Shown piece by piece: positions 34,655-46,839 of a stretch of 64,000 bases of DNA. This stretch comes from Margaritispora aquatica (lineage: Eukaryota; Ascomycota; Leotiomycetes; Helotiales; Discinellaceae). A model generated the notes under the pieces. It was not told where the DNA came from. It worked only from the letters and a program-made list of their open reading frames with translations, and searched no databases. Location: assembly GCA_007644065.1 (NCBI GenBank), contig VJWN01000006.1, positions 434,001-498,000 of the forward strand, in the 5' to 3' direction. The translations under genes and the position numbers were made by a program. Position 1 is the first letter of the stretch. Every line of letters begins with the position of its first letter.

Positions 34655-36384
34655 ATGGAAACTGCCAACAGACGGTCTCGTATGCTCGAAGTGGTTCCAA
34701 ACGATCCAGCAGCTTCCCGATTTCATTCAAATTCACCTTTCCATATGAATGGGGAGACAGAACATGTGGATCATGACGAGCTATTGCTGTAAGCCGTAAA
34801 CGATGCTTGTAGAGAGGGGAAGAGCCTTTTTTACTTTCTCTTGACTCACTCCATAGACGCTGGTTTACCAAACATCCAGTATTGGGACAGGTCAAAGGTG
34901 TGATTCTAACCAGACTACTCTCTCTCTTCCATAACATGAGAAGAATGAGAAGATCTAGCATTTCTTATTTGGGCCCAGACTTGAGATTCGAACTCAAGAA
35001 ACGTGGTTTGCACCTTGAGGATGGAGACCGAGTCTGTTGGGACGTGGGGAACCCATCTCATGCTCGCAATTGGGCCATGCACGCAAAAGTATACAATAAT
35101 GCAGTCATATTCTGGCTGGAGTTCTTCATGACCATGATAAGCTCAACAGGGGTTAGTCCTTCATCCGGTGCCATTGTTCTGCGAAGATGCGAATTTTGGT
35201 TGACATTGCAACTTACAGACTTCGGCAGCCATCTCAGCAGAGAACGAATTTGGCTGCAGTGAGGTGTTCAGGTTATTCGCCTTTGTGTCTCTGTAAGTCT
35301 TCAAATAACTGATACCTGGTCGATGAATTGAAGCTCATTCGCAGTCTAAGTTACCTTCTTGGTCAAACTGTTGGTGGTATCTTTTGCCCTCCAATCTCTG
35401 AGACATTTGGAAGAAAGACACTTTACGTCGTATCCGCTCTACTCTTCTGTATCTTCAATGCCGTTGTAGCAATAGCCTTATCCATAATCATAGTATGCTT
35501 CGGGCGTTTCGTCACTGGTTTTGTGGGAGCAGTGCCAGCAACCATCGCATTTGGGAGTTTCGAAGATGTCCATAATGGAGAATCCCGCATATGGATTGTC
35601 CATTTCTACACTCTGGCTGGAAGCATGGGGCTGGCACTAGGACCAATCTTCGCTGCGTATGTAGAGGATACTATTGGGTGGTAAGTTTATCTCAATATTT
35701 TCGAGGAAAGAGTTTGAACTGACCAGAACGATTGAACAGGAGGTGGATATACTACATCGCAACAATTGCCTCTGGGTTCTCTGTCATTCTCACTTTGGTC
35801 TTGAAAGAGTCTCGATCCTGCTCTCTGTTGTCAAAGCATATCACTGAGATCTGTCAAACACTTGACCTACCCTCAATAAAGCTTCGGACTACAACCTCCA
35901 AGGAAAAGCGTACCTTCATCTCATTCGTGCGTAACTCGCTCTTTCGGCCACTCTGCTTTCTCTTTACCGAACCTGTCGTCCTCTTTTGCGCAGTCCTCAC
36001 CTCGGTAGCTGAAGCGCTTATCTATGGGTTGACTGAGTCCATCACCATAGTTTACAGACAACTCGGCTGGTCAGAAGCCCAAACATCTCTAGCTTTTCTG
36101 GCTATGTGACAGATCTCTATGGACCCTATGCGGCCTCAGCAACAGCCTCACTTGGGTTGTCAAGAACACTTGTTTCAGCTGCGTTCCCACTGTTTACGAC
36201 ACAGATGTATGAATTACTCGGTGCCAACAAAGCAACAAGCATTATTGCTGCTGTAGCAACTGTTTTTGCCTTTGTCCCAGTATTATTCTTGGCATATGCG
36301 GATAAGTTGGTTGGAATGAGCGGTATGGCCTGTGTGGAAGCAAATGATGAAGACATGGTCGAATTGACTGTGGTAAATACATGA
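34655..36384 (+). pseudogene. MFS multidrug-type (DHA1) transporter with internal deletion
   Basis: Exons are recognisable at 34655-34788, 34857-35151, 35219-35292, 35345-35680 and 35740-36109, all phase-consistent. They encode a hydrophilic N-terminus, then MFS sequence (LLSYLLGQTVGGIFCPPISE, FGRKTLYVVSAL, GWRWIYYIATIASG, and GWSEAQTSLAFLA in TM8). At 36107-36109 the frame hits TGA. In a different frame immediately after comes the family's last part, YVTDLYGPYAASATASLG followed by AAFPLFTTQMYELLG. In intact relatives about 80-95 residues (loop plus TM9-10) lie between those points, so an internal segment is missing and the frame is shifted. The family exports drugs, polyamines or toxins by proton antiport. 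This copy should not fold as a 12-TM transporter. Confidence 0.78.
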
Positions 36385-37310
36385 AGACTTGTCTGATACT
36401 CGTTGGAGAGAAATTCCTTGGAAGTTCTTGCAGGGCATGTTTCTAGCTTTTTACAGGATGATATTCGTGTTTTGGGAGTGGTGTTTGGCGTCAGGCGATG
36501 TCTTATGGTGTTGCGAACTGATCGATATTGTTATGAATGCATTGTACGAGCATAGCTAGCGGTTAGAGAAATTGCAGCGTCTGTTCATCTAAATCACCCG
36601 ACAATAGATACCTCCACTACTCTTAAAATGACAAAGAAGGAAGTGAGTATTGCCATGAAGTTCTCGGATCTAAGCGAACCCCTGAGACTGAAGTGCAGGG
36701 GGGCCAGCAAGCCCTGGCTGGTGTTCAATACATGAAAGCAAACCTTAGTTTGTCAAAGACAACGAACTACTCTATGTACTTGAGCCATTACCGTATCACA
36801 ACGGATTCGCTAGATTAGAGCGCACCTGAAAGTTCAAGTAACACCAACCAGTCGTCTTCTACCATGCATAAATGCTGAGCTATCGAATTTGAAGTAGTAC
36901 CTTGATGCCAACCTGAAGTGGTGAACAATTTCAAGCACTTAGAGGATATTTTTCTACAAAATTCATTCTAAAACGGAGATGCTAAAGCTCAAGAAAATGC
37001 TCTTTGTTTACAAACAAGAGTTCATATCTCTATCCGACCAGACACGAAGACACAACCTAAGAGGAACGAGGTGAGACGGCTAGAAATTGAATCAAGACGG
37101 GATCTTGACGCCAGATCACGTGCCTATATCGTGTTTCGAGGTCCCTGTTGCATCTTTCACCCCGTGATCAAAATATTGACATTGACATTGACATTCAATT
37201 CCTCTCGAAGCTCTTACCAAACTTTACTTATTCACTCACCATTCCCACTCAGCATTTTCGCACTCAACACGAGCTAGGTACAGCACGAAACACAATCCAG
37301 GAAGAAAAAA
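36385..37310. other. Intergenic, no gene seen
   Basis: 0.9 kb. A short tandem ATTGAC repeat (about 37175-37197) lies just upstream of SPC19. Confidence 0.5.
37175..37197 (+). repeat. ATTGAC short tandem repeat
   Basis: Three to four head-to-tail copies of ATTGAC in the leader region of the SPC19 gene. Confidence 0.6.
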
Positions 37311-37993
37311 ATGTCCTACCACTACCTCTCCCAACAACAAAACACCACAATAACACACACGCAATCCGCGTCCCTCTCCTCGCTCTCCTCGTCCGTCGCA
37401 TCCCTGCGATCCTCGCTCTCGCTGCTCGACTCGTCAATCTCGATCCTCGATGCCGGGATAGCGGATTTTCCGCGCTTGAAGACCGTCTTGTCTTCCACTC
37501 GCGTTTGTCTCCCCTTCCCCCCCACCCCGCGTCTGAAAATAAGATGGTAAATACTTGACTGCTAACAAGCCACAAACAGCATTTCGAACTCACCCCCTCC
37601 ACGACCCTAACCACCGCCCAGCAAAGCCTCGCATCCGAGCTCGCGCCCGCAATAACGACGCTCCTCGCACGCGCCGAGTCGCACATCTCGAAGCTGGAGC
37701 GCAAGCAATCCAATCTGATTGCGCGATCGGAGCTACTTGAAGGGAGACTGGGCTCTAACTCCTCTTCTTCGTTTCCTGGGACTGGTAGCAGTTCGAAGCA
37801 GCGGAATTTGGCGAGAGGGGGAGGAGGAGGAGGAGGAGGGTTAGGGAATGGAGGAGGTGGAGCAGAGGCAAAGGCGTTGAGGTTGAAAGCGCTGACGCAG
37901 AAGAAGGAGAGGTTGGGCTATGCGGTCGAGAGGCTGCAGTTGCAGAGTCAGCAGCGGCAGAGGCAGCTGAGGATGAGTGTTGCTGCTACGTGA
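37311..37993 (+). CDS. SPC19: DASH complex subunit Spc19
   Basis: Two exons (37311-37502, 37580-37993), 201 residues; the intron is 77 bp with an atypical GTTTGT donor and a CTAAC branch site. The first exon carries the Spc19 helix SLSSLSSSVASLRSSLSLLD, and the splice joins ...PRLKTVLSSTR to HFELTPSTTLTTAQQSLASE. Helical Leu-rich sequence follows (LLARAESHISKLERKQSNLI, ELLEGRLG). This matches the Spc19 family (PF08287) in length and order. Spc19 is part of the ten-protein DASH/Dam1 ring that couples fungal kinetochores to microtubule plus ends. A poly-Gly tract (GGA repeats, 37818-37840) interrupts the C-terminal helix and may be length-variable. The gene is convergent with siroheme synthase. 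Confidence 0.8.
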
Positions 37994-38302
37994 GTGAAGA
38001 GGCTCGTAGGAATGGGTTTCGAGGGTGAGGGTGTAAATCTGAGGAACGTGTGAGGTACGAGAAGTGGCTGTAGTTGTGTGACGGTTTTATGATTGACGAG
38101 ATGTCGAATGATACCCATGTTTAGAATGAGCTGGCGCAGTGTAAACATATGTGTTTTCTATACATAGGAATAAGCATTGGAAGTACCGGACACAGTATGT
38201 TAAGCATAATGACTTTATGCCTTCTAATTCTTCTATTTCTAGTATATATCCGTTAAATGCATACACTATTATATTGCTCCATAATCCAACCATATGCAAT
38301 TC
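37994..38302. other. Convergent 3' flanks of SPC19 and siroheme synthase
   Basis: About 310 bp of UTR-like sequence; nothing else seen. Confidence 0.5.
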
Positions 38303-40110
38303 TCACATAACCTTCATCTCCTTCCCCAAACTATCAGCCCTTACTACCGCTGCTGGCCTATCCAATATCTTCTGCTCTCCAAGCACCAGCTCTTCCAAAC
38401 CCAAATCCTCAAAACTCTCAAAGCCCTTGAAGCCTTCTTCAACTACCCATTTCCTGCCCTTGTCACCTGGGTACAGTACCTCACACGATTTACCCAAAAC
38501 TAACAATCCAGGTGGCCTCGAACCCTCTTCTTCGATGGCTGCGCCAACAAATTCTAATGTTGTCCTTATTACACGCTGATCTGGGCAGCTTGCGCGTTCA
38601 ATCACTGCACAAGGTGTGGTTTTCGGCCAGAGTTTCCTCGTCTCGTCTAATGTCTCATCTTCATTAACTACCTTGGCATCCACGGAGTTGTAGGTAGTGA
38701 GATCAGCGACCAGAGCATTGATTCGATGCAACGCCATTAAGAATACCACTGTTCTCGTAGCAACATACTCTGGTGGCACTGTGGGCTTCCCTTTCCTGCC
38801 TGTACCAGTGCAAATCAAAACTTGGTCGCTTACGCCCCTCTGCGTTGCAGGGATTCCTACAAAGAGTGGTGCGCTGAGTGCACTTGTAATGCCCGGCAGG
38901 ACACTGATCACTTCACCATATCCTTCCTTGCGGAAATATTCGAATTCCTCGCCACCTCGGCCATAGATATATGGGTCTCCTTGCTTGAGACGCAGGACTG
39001 TCTTGCCAGCTTTCAGACCTGCCAGGCCGAGCTCGAGCAATTCCTCTTGAGCACGCTCTGCATTGCCAGGAAATTTGCGAGCGATATGTACTGGTGTCCG
39101 CCGAGGAATCAGGTCAAGAACACCGGCTGGTACCAGCTTATCGGCAAGAATTACATCGGCTGTCAGGATAGCTTTGTGTGTTGCTCTAGTGAGCAGATCT
39201 GGGTGCCCTGGTCCACTTCCGGCGAGAATGATACGGCCTCTTTTCCCTGATCTACCATCAAGTGTTGTTGTATCTGTTGGTAAGGAAATTGGATTTGCAG
39301 CATATGACTTGAGAACTGAGTTCACATCTTCGTCGGTAATGTTTGCCAGGCGTCTCAAAGGCCAGTACTCGCAAATCTGTGAAAGCCACCTTATCCTTCT
39401 GTTCTTAGCGGCATCGAGGTCTGCTTCGGTGACCAGCTTGTTGAAATTTGCTGTCTGATCAATCGAATCCTCCTCATCCAAATCTCCTGCTAGTACTGAA
39501 TGCGACAAATGATCCTCTTCCTGAATATTCCTCCTAATTGTCCCTAATTTTGTGCATGCTGAGCCGAGCTGTGCTGGTAGAGACGACGCAATCTCTCGAC
39601 GAATCCTGGATGAAAGTTTGCAACCACGTCCGTTTGTTGTCACCCCAATCTGGAGAGGTCCATCGGTATGTGTCGAGAGAAGACTAAAGCTGCACAATGA
39701 AGGCGCATCTGCGATGTTCACTGGAACTCGATTTCGACGACAGAACTGAGAAATATGTGCACCTGAAGCATGTCAGTTATGCTCCATGTTCCAACACGGA
39801 TATTCGTACTCAGAGGATCTCGAGGTCCGGAAGTCACAAAGACTGCATCGACCACGCTACCAATTTCCTCTCGACCGAGTGTCATGATATCCTGGTCCTC
39901 AAAGGACTTCTTCAACCATTGCACTTCTCCATTATCTATCCTCTTCTGCAATGCATAATGCAATTCTGCATTTTCCGGTGCAATCAGAAGTGGCTTTGCG
40001 CCAACCTCAATAGATTTGGCACATCTCGCTGCTGCCAGTGGATTGGATCCAATGATAAGATGAATATGGGAAGTTGAATCGATCGCCGTCAGAAGAGAAA
40101 CTTGACCCAT
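38303..40110 (-). CDS. MET1: Siroheme synthase: precorrin-2 dehydrogenase + uroporphyrinogen-III methyltransferase
   Basis: Two exons (39810-40110, 38303-39762), 586 residues; the intron is only 47 bp. The N-terminal Rossmann part (LIIGSNPLAAARC, residues 18-30) through CRRNRVPVNIADAP, STHTDGPLQIGVTTNGRG and SSRIRREIASSLP is the Met8/CysG-N dehydrogenase-ferrochelatase module. From ~residue 275 the SUMT module begins: LAGSGPGHPDLLTRA, LKQGDPYIYGRGGEE (SAM-binding), VLPGITSALSAPLFVGIP and RGVSDQVLICTGTG. Together they turn uroporphyrinogen III into precorrin-2 and onward to siroheme, the cofactor of sulfite and nitrite reductases. The splice placement is supported by restored conserved sequence (RDPLS|AHISQFCRR). 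ATG 40110 has an ideal context (CACCATGG); an in-frame ATG at 40194 would add 28 residues. Confidence 0.88.
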
Positions 40111-42321
40111 GGTGGGGTAAGTATATGGATACTTGACTGAAGTGTATGTGTGGGGGGTATATGAGGTATGACTGAGAAATATGAAGCTATTCACATCGAA
40201 GAGAATATTGAAGACAATGAGTCAGGTAAAGAGAGAAGAAGATGTAAAGTAGATACTTAAGAAATGATATATATCAACCCGTCTCTATCTCCCACGGCCA
40301 GCTCACCGGACGATCTTTATCCATGGAAGTGTCAGTGCCAACGTGAGTGTTACTGTCACGACCTCAGGCATTCCATTCCGACTTCACTCCGGAGTCTCTT
40401 TTTTTTTGTCAGAGGGACTGGACTCGGACTGGACTGTGACTGGATTCGGCAAGAGCTGGAGGAGATGTCCAATGTCCAAAAGGCACTCTCATTGCTCTTT
40501 CCGATAAAGATTTTATTCTTTTGGTCCTGACGTCTTATCCAGCCAATGAAATCATCTGCGATGACCCCGCTACTGCAGGGTAGCTTTAGTGCCAGATTTT
40601 CATTTTCCACCCCGCGGAGGTTGGGAGGTTGGAGGTTGGAGCTGTGAGGGTTTTGACACAGGACATTCGGAAATTTTTATTTGCCTCATACAACGAATTT
40701 GCCTCCTTTCAACAACAACATCAAGAATGCAACCCTTGACAGAATGCAATCATTGGCAGAATGCAAAACCATTTCTCAATCACCTGGCAGCATCTTTATA
40801 TCTTCATATCTTCATCGTTGCACACCACGGATTGCAAGATTGCGTTGCTATACTTTGCTATATCCTCCAACTGAACGACTCTTGTTAAGTACAAAATATA
40901 CCGAAGAGCTTGCAACCTGACAGCAAATAGTTTCTTGCAGATCCAGTAAGCCTCAAAGCATTCCTCATTGGCAACCGGAAAGCCAGTCATCTCAAAAACA
41001 ATTATGAACCTCTGAGCATCTTCCCTTCAAGCCAACATTTCAGTTCTCAGTATCAGGGTTTTCGCAACTCAACTCATTGGTTCGATTCCATCAAGGTCGT
41101 TATTGCAGTTGCAGTACCACAGACAGCACCTTCATACCCTTTCCATATGTCCTGCCTCCGTACCTTTTATCTGGAAGATCTGTTTCTATGGTCACATTTG
41201 CACAACAATTCACAAGCAATTTAAGTCAAGCGCTTCTATTGTCTTTGGAAGTATGGTCTTGCTGGATTTGTATATTGCTATTCAGAATGAGGCTCGTTCG
41301 CTATCAGATGTCTGGCAACGAGGAAGACCAGACTCTGTAAGGTATTTATGGTGAATGGCGTGTGCCGCGCAGCATAGCATAAGTATAGTATCCTTGGCAA
41401 TATATTTCTTTAATTATCTGTATCTTAGTCTCAACCTGTTAACAGAATTGCACAGTGTCAGAGGTGATGAAGAAAGAGCCTTTGTTTATCAGAAAGGAGC
41501 ATTCTACGAATGGGTACTAGGTTGTGCAGTTCGAGGTGATCTCATACGTTGACTTGGTGTTCAAACCAAAGAAACGACACTCCACGAAACAAAGCAACAT
41601 GGCAGCCTCCAATCAAAAATGATATCCCACTTGTCAAGGCAAAGACGTGTATGATTGAGAAGATCTGTTGGATTATCTTCAAAGTCTTCAAAGTCTTGAA
41701 AGTGTCTCTCCCTTCCACACCTTTTACCTCGTGTCGTGTTTGATTGGTCGTCGTCCATGGCTTGTCTGGAGCTAGCTGTTTTAGGTAGATCTTACAAACT
41801 ACCCTATCGATCGCATCGCATTCACACCCACGACACCTCAGCCCACCCCATCTCCGCTTCCACCTTCATACATCATCGACCAGACAGCATCAAAACATAT
41901 AACAACCAGCTTGACCTCAATGTCCCCTACCTGCTAGACGTCAAGTCTAGCTTGAGAACAGATTGATTCTTCCTCCGCAGCCAGCGTGAGGACGTGTCAA
42001 TTCCCCGATTCCTAGCCTCAGCAGGTCATCAAATCACAGAGCAACAACAAACACCACTGCCTCTGCAGTATTCGCGACAGTTAGGTTCTATTTAATCTGC
42101 CACTGCCATTCTCGAAGGATCAAGTTCCTGGTAGTCAGTTCTCCGAGTCTGAAGAGTCTACCGCAAGGTCGTTATCTCCAACAGAATACTCGGGCTCTTT
42201 CGCCACACGCTTTTGCCCTCCTCGATAACACGCAAATCATCAAATCCTTCGTCTTAACTACCTGGAATTCATTCATTGATAAGATCAACTCTAGTTTTAG
42301 GGTCGTTGCAATATCATCGAA
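40111..42321. other. Long divergent region upstream of MAF1
   Basis: 2.2 kb between the starts of siroheme synthase and MAF1. Several overlapping short frames (40264-40610, 41077-41354, 41355-41966) have no family content. C-rich, ACCACC/CATC-type sequence over the last ~500 bases suggests a long 5' leader for MAF1. A GGTTCGATTCC match to a tRNA B-box near 41079 has no tRNA around it. Confidence 0.5.
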
Positions 42322-43353
42322 ATGAAGTTCCTACCACTCCGTGAATTCGATGCGGTGACGAGCGCATTGAATTTCGATACCCCCGACTGCCACGTCATTG
42401 GCGGTTGCGATCTCTACACCACAAAAGCTGCTGGCTCAGACAAAAAACTGTACTGGAACATTTCGAATTCTCTCGAGTCGCAATATGAATCGCTCCTACG
42501 ATTGTCGGCTTCGGTCTCCCCTCCTTTGGATGGCGATCTTCCAATCAACCTCTCCAGGTCGAGTCCTTTCGGTCCACTGAGTGAAAGCTCAAGTCGCCGT
42601 ACGTTCGCGTACCTCATAGCGACTTTGAATGCAAGTCACCCAGATTACGATTTCTCCCACATCCTTAGACCCGCGGACTTCCGCAAGGAGCGAAGCCTGA
42701 AGGGAGTCATAAATACCATCGATTCTACCATGTATAACTTGAGGCCTTACACAGGTATGATGAATCTTCAGGTCCCAGCGCAGATAAGCTATTCAACGTC
42801 CGCTTCTGCAGCGCAAAGTAGCCAAATGTGGGGTCCACAGGCATGGGCGGTGATCGACAAACAAATGTCGCTCAAGGATTGTATCGTTTACTGCTGGGCG
42901 CCATTGGAAGACCCTTTCGATGGGGAAGAAGCCTCCATATGGAGCTTGAACTATTTCTTCTTCAATAAGGAACTCAAGCGCGTCGCCTACATCTACGTAC
43001 GCGGCGTTCCAGTTGTGGCACATAGCCCCAGGTCTCGCAGTGGCTTGTCGAAGAGAAGCGCATCCGGATATGATTCGGGGTCCAGTAAGAGAGCAAAATA
43101 CTGGTTCCCGAATGACAAAGTTGCAAGATTGACAACTAATGATCAAGAAGCAGACCTGGATGATGATGTCACGATATGGAGCAACGAGAACGAAGTTGAT
43201 GCAGATGATACGGATGTTCTTTTTGATGGAGACGACTTCTGTGACGATTATGATGATGAAGCTGACGACGAAGCCGATGAAGCAGAGCAGTGGAAAGGTC
43301 CAATTCGCGGTGTTAGTGAGGAGATTGCTGCTAGCATGGACCTCGACTACTAA
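42322..43353 (+). CDS. MAF1: Maf1, repressor of RNA polymerase III
   Basis: Single exon, 343 residues. The N-terminal Maf1 box is near-canonical: MKFLPLREFDAVTSALNF then TPDCHVIGGCDLYTTKA (residues 1-37). The second conserved region (WAVIDKQMSLKDCIVYCWAP, then EASIWSLNYFFFNKELKRVA) is at ~175-225, followed by a basic patch (RSGLSKRSASGYDSGSSKRA) that can serve as nuclear localisation signal and phosphorylation target. The tail is strongly acidic (Asp/Glu-rich, 275-330), as in other Maf1 proteins. Maf1 binds Pol III and Brf1 to shut down tRNA and 5S transcription under stress, with TOR/PKA phosphorylation controlling its entry to the nucleus. The gene is intact. Confidence 0.95.
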   Translation: MKFLPLREFDAVTSALNFDTPDCHVIGGCDLYTTKAAGSDKKLYWNISNSLESQYESLLRLSASVSPPLDGDLPINLSRSSPFGPLSESSSRRTFAYLIATLNASHPDYDFSHILRPADFRKERSLKGVINTIDSTMYNLRPYTGMMNLQVPAQISYSTSASAAQSSQMWGPQAWAVIDKQMSLKDCIVYCWAPLEDPFDGEEASIWSLNYFFFNKELKRVAYIYVRGVPVVAHSPRSRSGLSKRSASGYDSGSSKRAKYWFPNDKVARLTTNDQEADLDDDVTIWSNENEVDADDTDVLFDGDDFCDDYDDEADDEADEAEQWKGPIRGVSEEIAASMDLDY

Positions 43354-44132
43354 TTTTTCTTTGATATCGGGGGTTTTTGAAGGCTGCTGGCAACAGCTTT
43401 CGTCACTCACATTCATAATATTCGTGTTTTATATGATTTGCCTCTAGTTTTGCTTGCACATTGTAGGACCAGGAGGAGAGCATACTTGGAAGGGGATAGC
43501 GGCGTTCAATCTGGTCGGTGAGAGCGATTTTGGATTGGCGTTACGGAGTATGCACATTCTAGGCTCTGGATGTAGTATGACAATATGTTTACTTCTTGGT
43601 TGGTCGCGTTGAGTTCAAGTAATATCTGCTTGAAATTACAAAGTAATCTTGCATAACCTTACAATACATTGCTACACTCAAAGTGTGTTTCTTGTGCATT
43701 CGAGAACATCCAGAATCATCCAGAATCATAACAAGAGCTGGTTGCATTGATTGCAGTTTCTCATTTCAGTTGTAAATCCTAGGGAAACGCTTTAGACCAT
43801 CTGGGATTCTCTACGCGAATAATCGCACCTGGTCGAACGTCACTATCCCGACCTCGGACGAAGAGCAGACGAAGAGCAGACGAAGAGCGTAAGCTCAACA
43901 ACCCGTTGCGGGTCGTCGTGGGGGGGCCAAGCTAATGCGCTAGTAACCCCACCATGATTGAAATATTTGCTTCCCAGAGCTTGATCCAAGTCTTCTTTAC
44001 TGCAACTCATCAAACCACAAACAGCTCATATATTAAGCCCTCAATTCGTATTTTGAAACCGTATAGAAAGGCTCAAGACACATTCAGTGTAGACTGGTAG
44101 CACGCACTTCCATTGCTTCTCGGTTACACACA
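43354..44132. other. Intergenic, no gene seen
   Basis: 0.8 kb between MAF1 and the ACS transporter. It contains an 11-bp tandem repeat at 43857-43888. Confidence 0.5.
43857..43888 (+). repeat. 11-bp tandem repeat GACGAAGAGCA
   Basis: Nearly three head-to-tail copies of GACGAAGAGCA, the last incomplete, in the intergenic region upstream of the ACS transporter. Confidence 0.65.
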
Positions 44133-45906
44133 ATGACTGTTCCGGTCGACGATAAGCTCGGCAGCGGTGTGGAGGGTTCTGATGGGAATGAAGAAGCGAT
44201 GGGCGATGAGGAATATGAAATTGAGAGAATCGAGAAGGTTTATAGGTATGTTGAACATAGATCTAAGCGGTCGCAGTGCTCACAGGCTTAGGAAAATCGA
44301 TCGCCGCATTATCCCCGGTAAGTTGCTGTGTTCATCCATATATCGGTATCAAATAATCTAATAAATCTCCAGCTTTCTGGATTCTGTACTTTTTATGCTC
44401 GGCAATCCGATCCAATGTTGGCCTGGCTCAGACGATGAATACTGCTTCAGGTCACAATCTCATGCAGGTTCTCAATTTAACCGCCAAGCAGACTTCGACT
44501 GCTCTCGCCCTATTCTATGTAGCCTATGTACTTTTCGACCTTCCTTCGAACTTGGTTATGACAAGGCTCAGCCCTAGAGTGTGGATGTCACGAATTGTGC
44601 TTGCTGTTGGCATTATTGGATGTTGCTTTGCAGCTGTGAAGGCCGCTTGGAGCTTGATGTAAGTGATACAACTCGTCCTCAAGGATAAGAACTTACACAT
44701 ACTAGGCTTCTTCGCTTCATCTTGGGAGTAGTAATTGCAGGAATGTGGCCAGGTATGGCATACTATCTCACCTTGTTCTATCCTCCATCAAGGACTGGCA
44801 AGCGAATTGGCATGTACTTTACAGCAGCCCAACTCTCAGCTGCTGTCGTTGGCCTCGTCTCTGCTGGTTTCCAAAAGATGGATGGTCTTGGTGGTCTCGT
44901 TGGATTCCAATGGATGTTCTTACTTTGGGGTCTCTGTGCCGTTGTGCTTGGTTTCGTGCTTCTTTGGTGGCTGCCAGACAGGCCTCTTCCTCCAGGACAA
45001 ATGAGAGAGCACAAGGGTCTCATGAAGTGGCTGCCTTCATCTCCGCCTGTTCTCACTGGTGAGGATGCCGAAATCCACTACCGTGACCTCACAAGAGTTT
45101 ATCATGCCCGGCCATGGAACATGAGAGATTTGCTACAGGTCTTGATCGACTGGCGTCTTTGGCCTCTAGTCATGATGTATTTTGGAGTTGTTGGTGTGGG
45201 CATCGGAACTCAGTTGTACGGAACTGTGATCATTTCTGGCATTAACCCCAGTTTCTCGGGCATCACCGTCAGCTTGCTATTTGCCCCGATCTGGATCGTA
45301 AGTTAACCGGTTCATTCGTGCGGGAGAATTTGCTAATTTTAGTAGATGGATTTGATTGCCATTCTAATTGTCACACCCATCTCTGATCGATTCCACCACC
45401 ACAGAGCTGTGTTCTTCTCAGCAGCAGTCTGCATTCAGATCGCTGGTCTCCTGACAACCACATTTGCGCCTCAATCACAGCCATGGGCGCGCTATGGAGG
45501 CCTCCTCATGGTCGGTTTCGGTCTTGGTCCTACAGTTCCTATTACTATGACATGGACCAACCAAATATTCCAACGCCGCCATGGTGAGGTTGGAGTCGCA
45601 GCCGCTGCTGCATTGGTCTCAGGACTTGGAAATCTGGGAAGCATCATGACCACATATGCTCTCTATACTGGCTGGCCTGAGGATGCTAAGAAAGGACCAC
45701 ATCGCTACCGAAAGAGCAATCTGGTTATGGTCGGTATTCTTTGCTTGAGCATCCTGAGCAGTGTTGTTATGACGATCTTGCTGAAAGTTTTCGGCTACCA
45801 ACCAAGCAAGAAGATCGCAACAAATACTACTCAAGAGTATGAAGATGGAGCTGCTCGCCGCGAGAACCAGCAGCGAGGCTTCAGCAAGATGTGGTGGAGC
45901 AAGTAA
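44133..45906 (+). CDS. MFS transporter, anion:cation symporter (ACS, Dal5-like) family
   Basis: Five exons (44133-44245, 44292-44317, 44373-44658, 44706-45297, 45346-45906), 525 residues; introns are 46, 55, 47 and 48 bp. The second exon is only 26 nt. ACS-family marks include RKIDRRIIPAFWILYFLC into TM1, FYVAYVLFDLPSNLVMTRLS in TM2-3, LRFILGVVIAGMWPGMAYYL and PPSRTGKRIGMYFTAAQL in TM4-5, and a long central loop with PWNMRDLLQVLIDWRLWPLV before TM7. The second half (PISDRFHHHRAVFFSAAVC, GPTVPITMTWTNQ) is complete. Relatives carry allantoate, nicotinate, biotin or pantothenate; the substrate here is unknown. The gene appears intact. Confidence 0.88.
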
Positions 45907-46839
45907 ACTCCTCCTTCACTACCACATCTGCTCCGAACCTACTCTTCAACAGACCTCGAAGCAGAGCCGCAATTTCTTCGTGTTTGACGCCGAAGCTTAA
46001 CCTTCATCCCACACTCCTTACCGACAAGACTTTTGATTTACGCATTTGATTTTTGTTTTGATATTTTAGCGAAAGATACCCCATTGAGCGTTTGGATATG
46101 CTATCATTCGAGTCCCTATCCCTTGAGGGCAGGTACACTCGACAGCAACAATGCGTTTGCGCTATTGCTGGGACGGCGTATTGGACCGAGACGAAGCGGC
46201 AACAATGTTTTGCGCTATTGTTTGCTTCGTCTCGTGGGATTTTTGATTTTGATTTGGCATTTATGGGGAGAGAAAATTTAGTTCTTCATCTAGGTACACT
46301 TTTGGTGTGAGATAGCGCGAGATGAATAACCTTGTGCGCTTTTATTCTCTGTTCCTCGCTTTGTGAAGCTTCGGTCTAGTGTTTCCCTTATAACCCAATC
46401 TAATATTGAACGTCACTTCCTTGTTCTCCTTTTTAATATTACACAGGAGTCAAGCCCAATTATTTGAACCCATCGTGCTAATCTTAGCGCAAGTGTCTTA
46501 TCCAAACAAGTCTCTGTTCAATAATCTAGCTGATTAGCTCTTTGTCCACTTCGTCTTACTATTTCTTACATCCTGATTGAGAGTGGTCGGTCATGCTATA
46601 GAATAACAATGCACTTGTTCCTCTCCATTTGTTATGAGCTCTTTGAATCACGTGTGACTAACAGTATATTCACTGTTCTCATAAGTGATATAAGTATTTC
46701 ATCTCTACCGCCAACCACACTTTCTCATTCAACCATTTTATCAGAAGATACAATACCAACGCAATATATCAAACCCAACAACCAAATCGTTTGAAACAAA
46801 TCAAATACCAAAACCAAGATATCAAGCCCAGAAGCAATC
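45907..46839. other. Intergenic, no gene seen
   Basis: 0.9 kb; small frames at 46033-46310 overlap in two frames and have no family content. The last ~150 bases are C/A-rich, leader-like. Confidence 0.5.

Noticed and set aside
34975..35000. Minus-strand GAGTTCGAATCTC, B-box-like
   Set aside because: It lies within sequence that reads as MFS coding (GPDLRFELKKRG) and has no tRNA structure.
41065..41100. GGTTCGATTCC, a match to the tRNA B-box
   Set aside because: No A-box, acceptor stem or anticodon arm can be built around it; isolated match.
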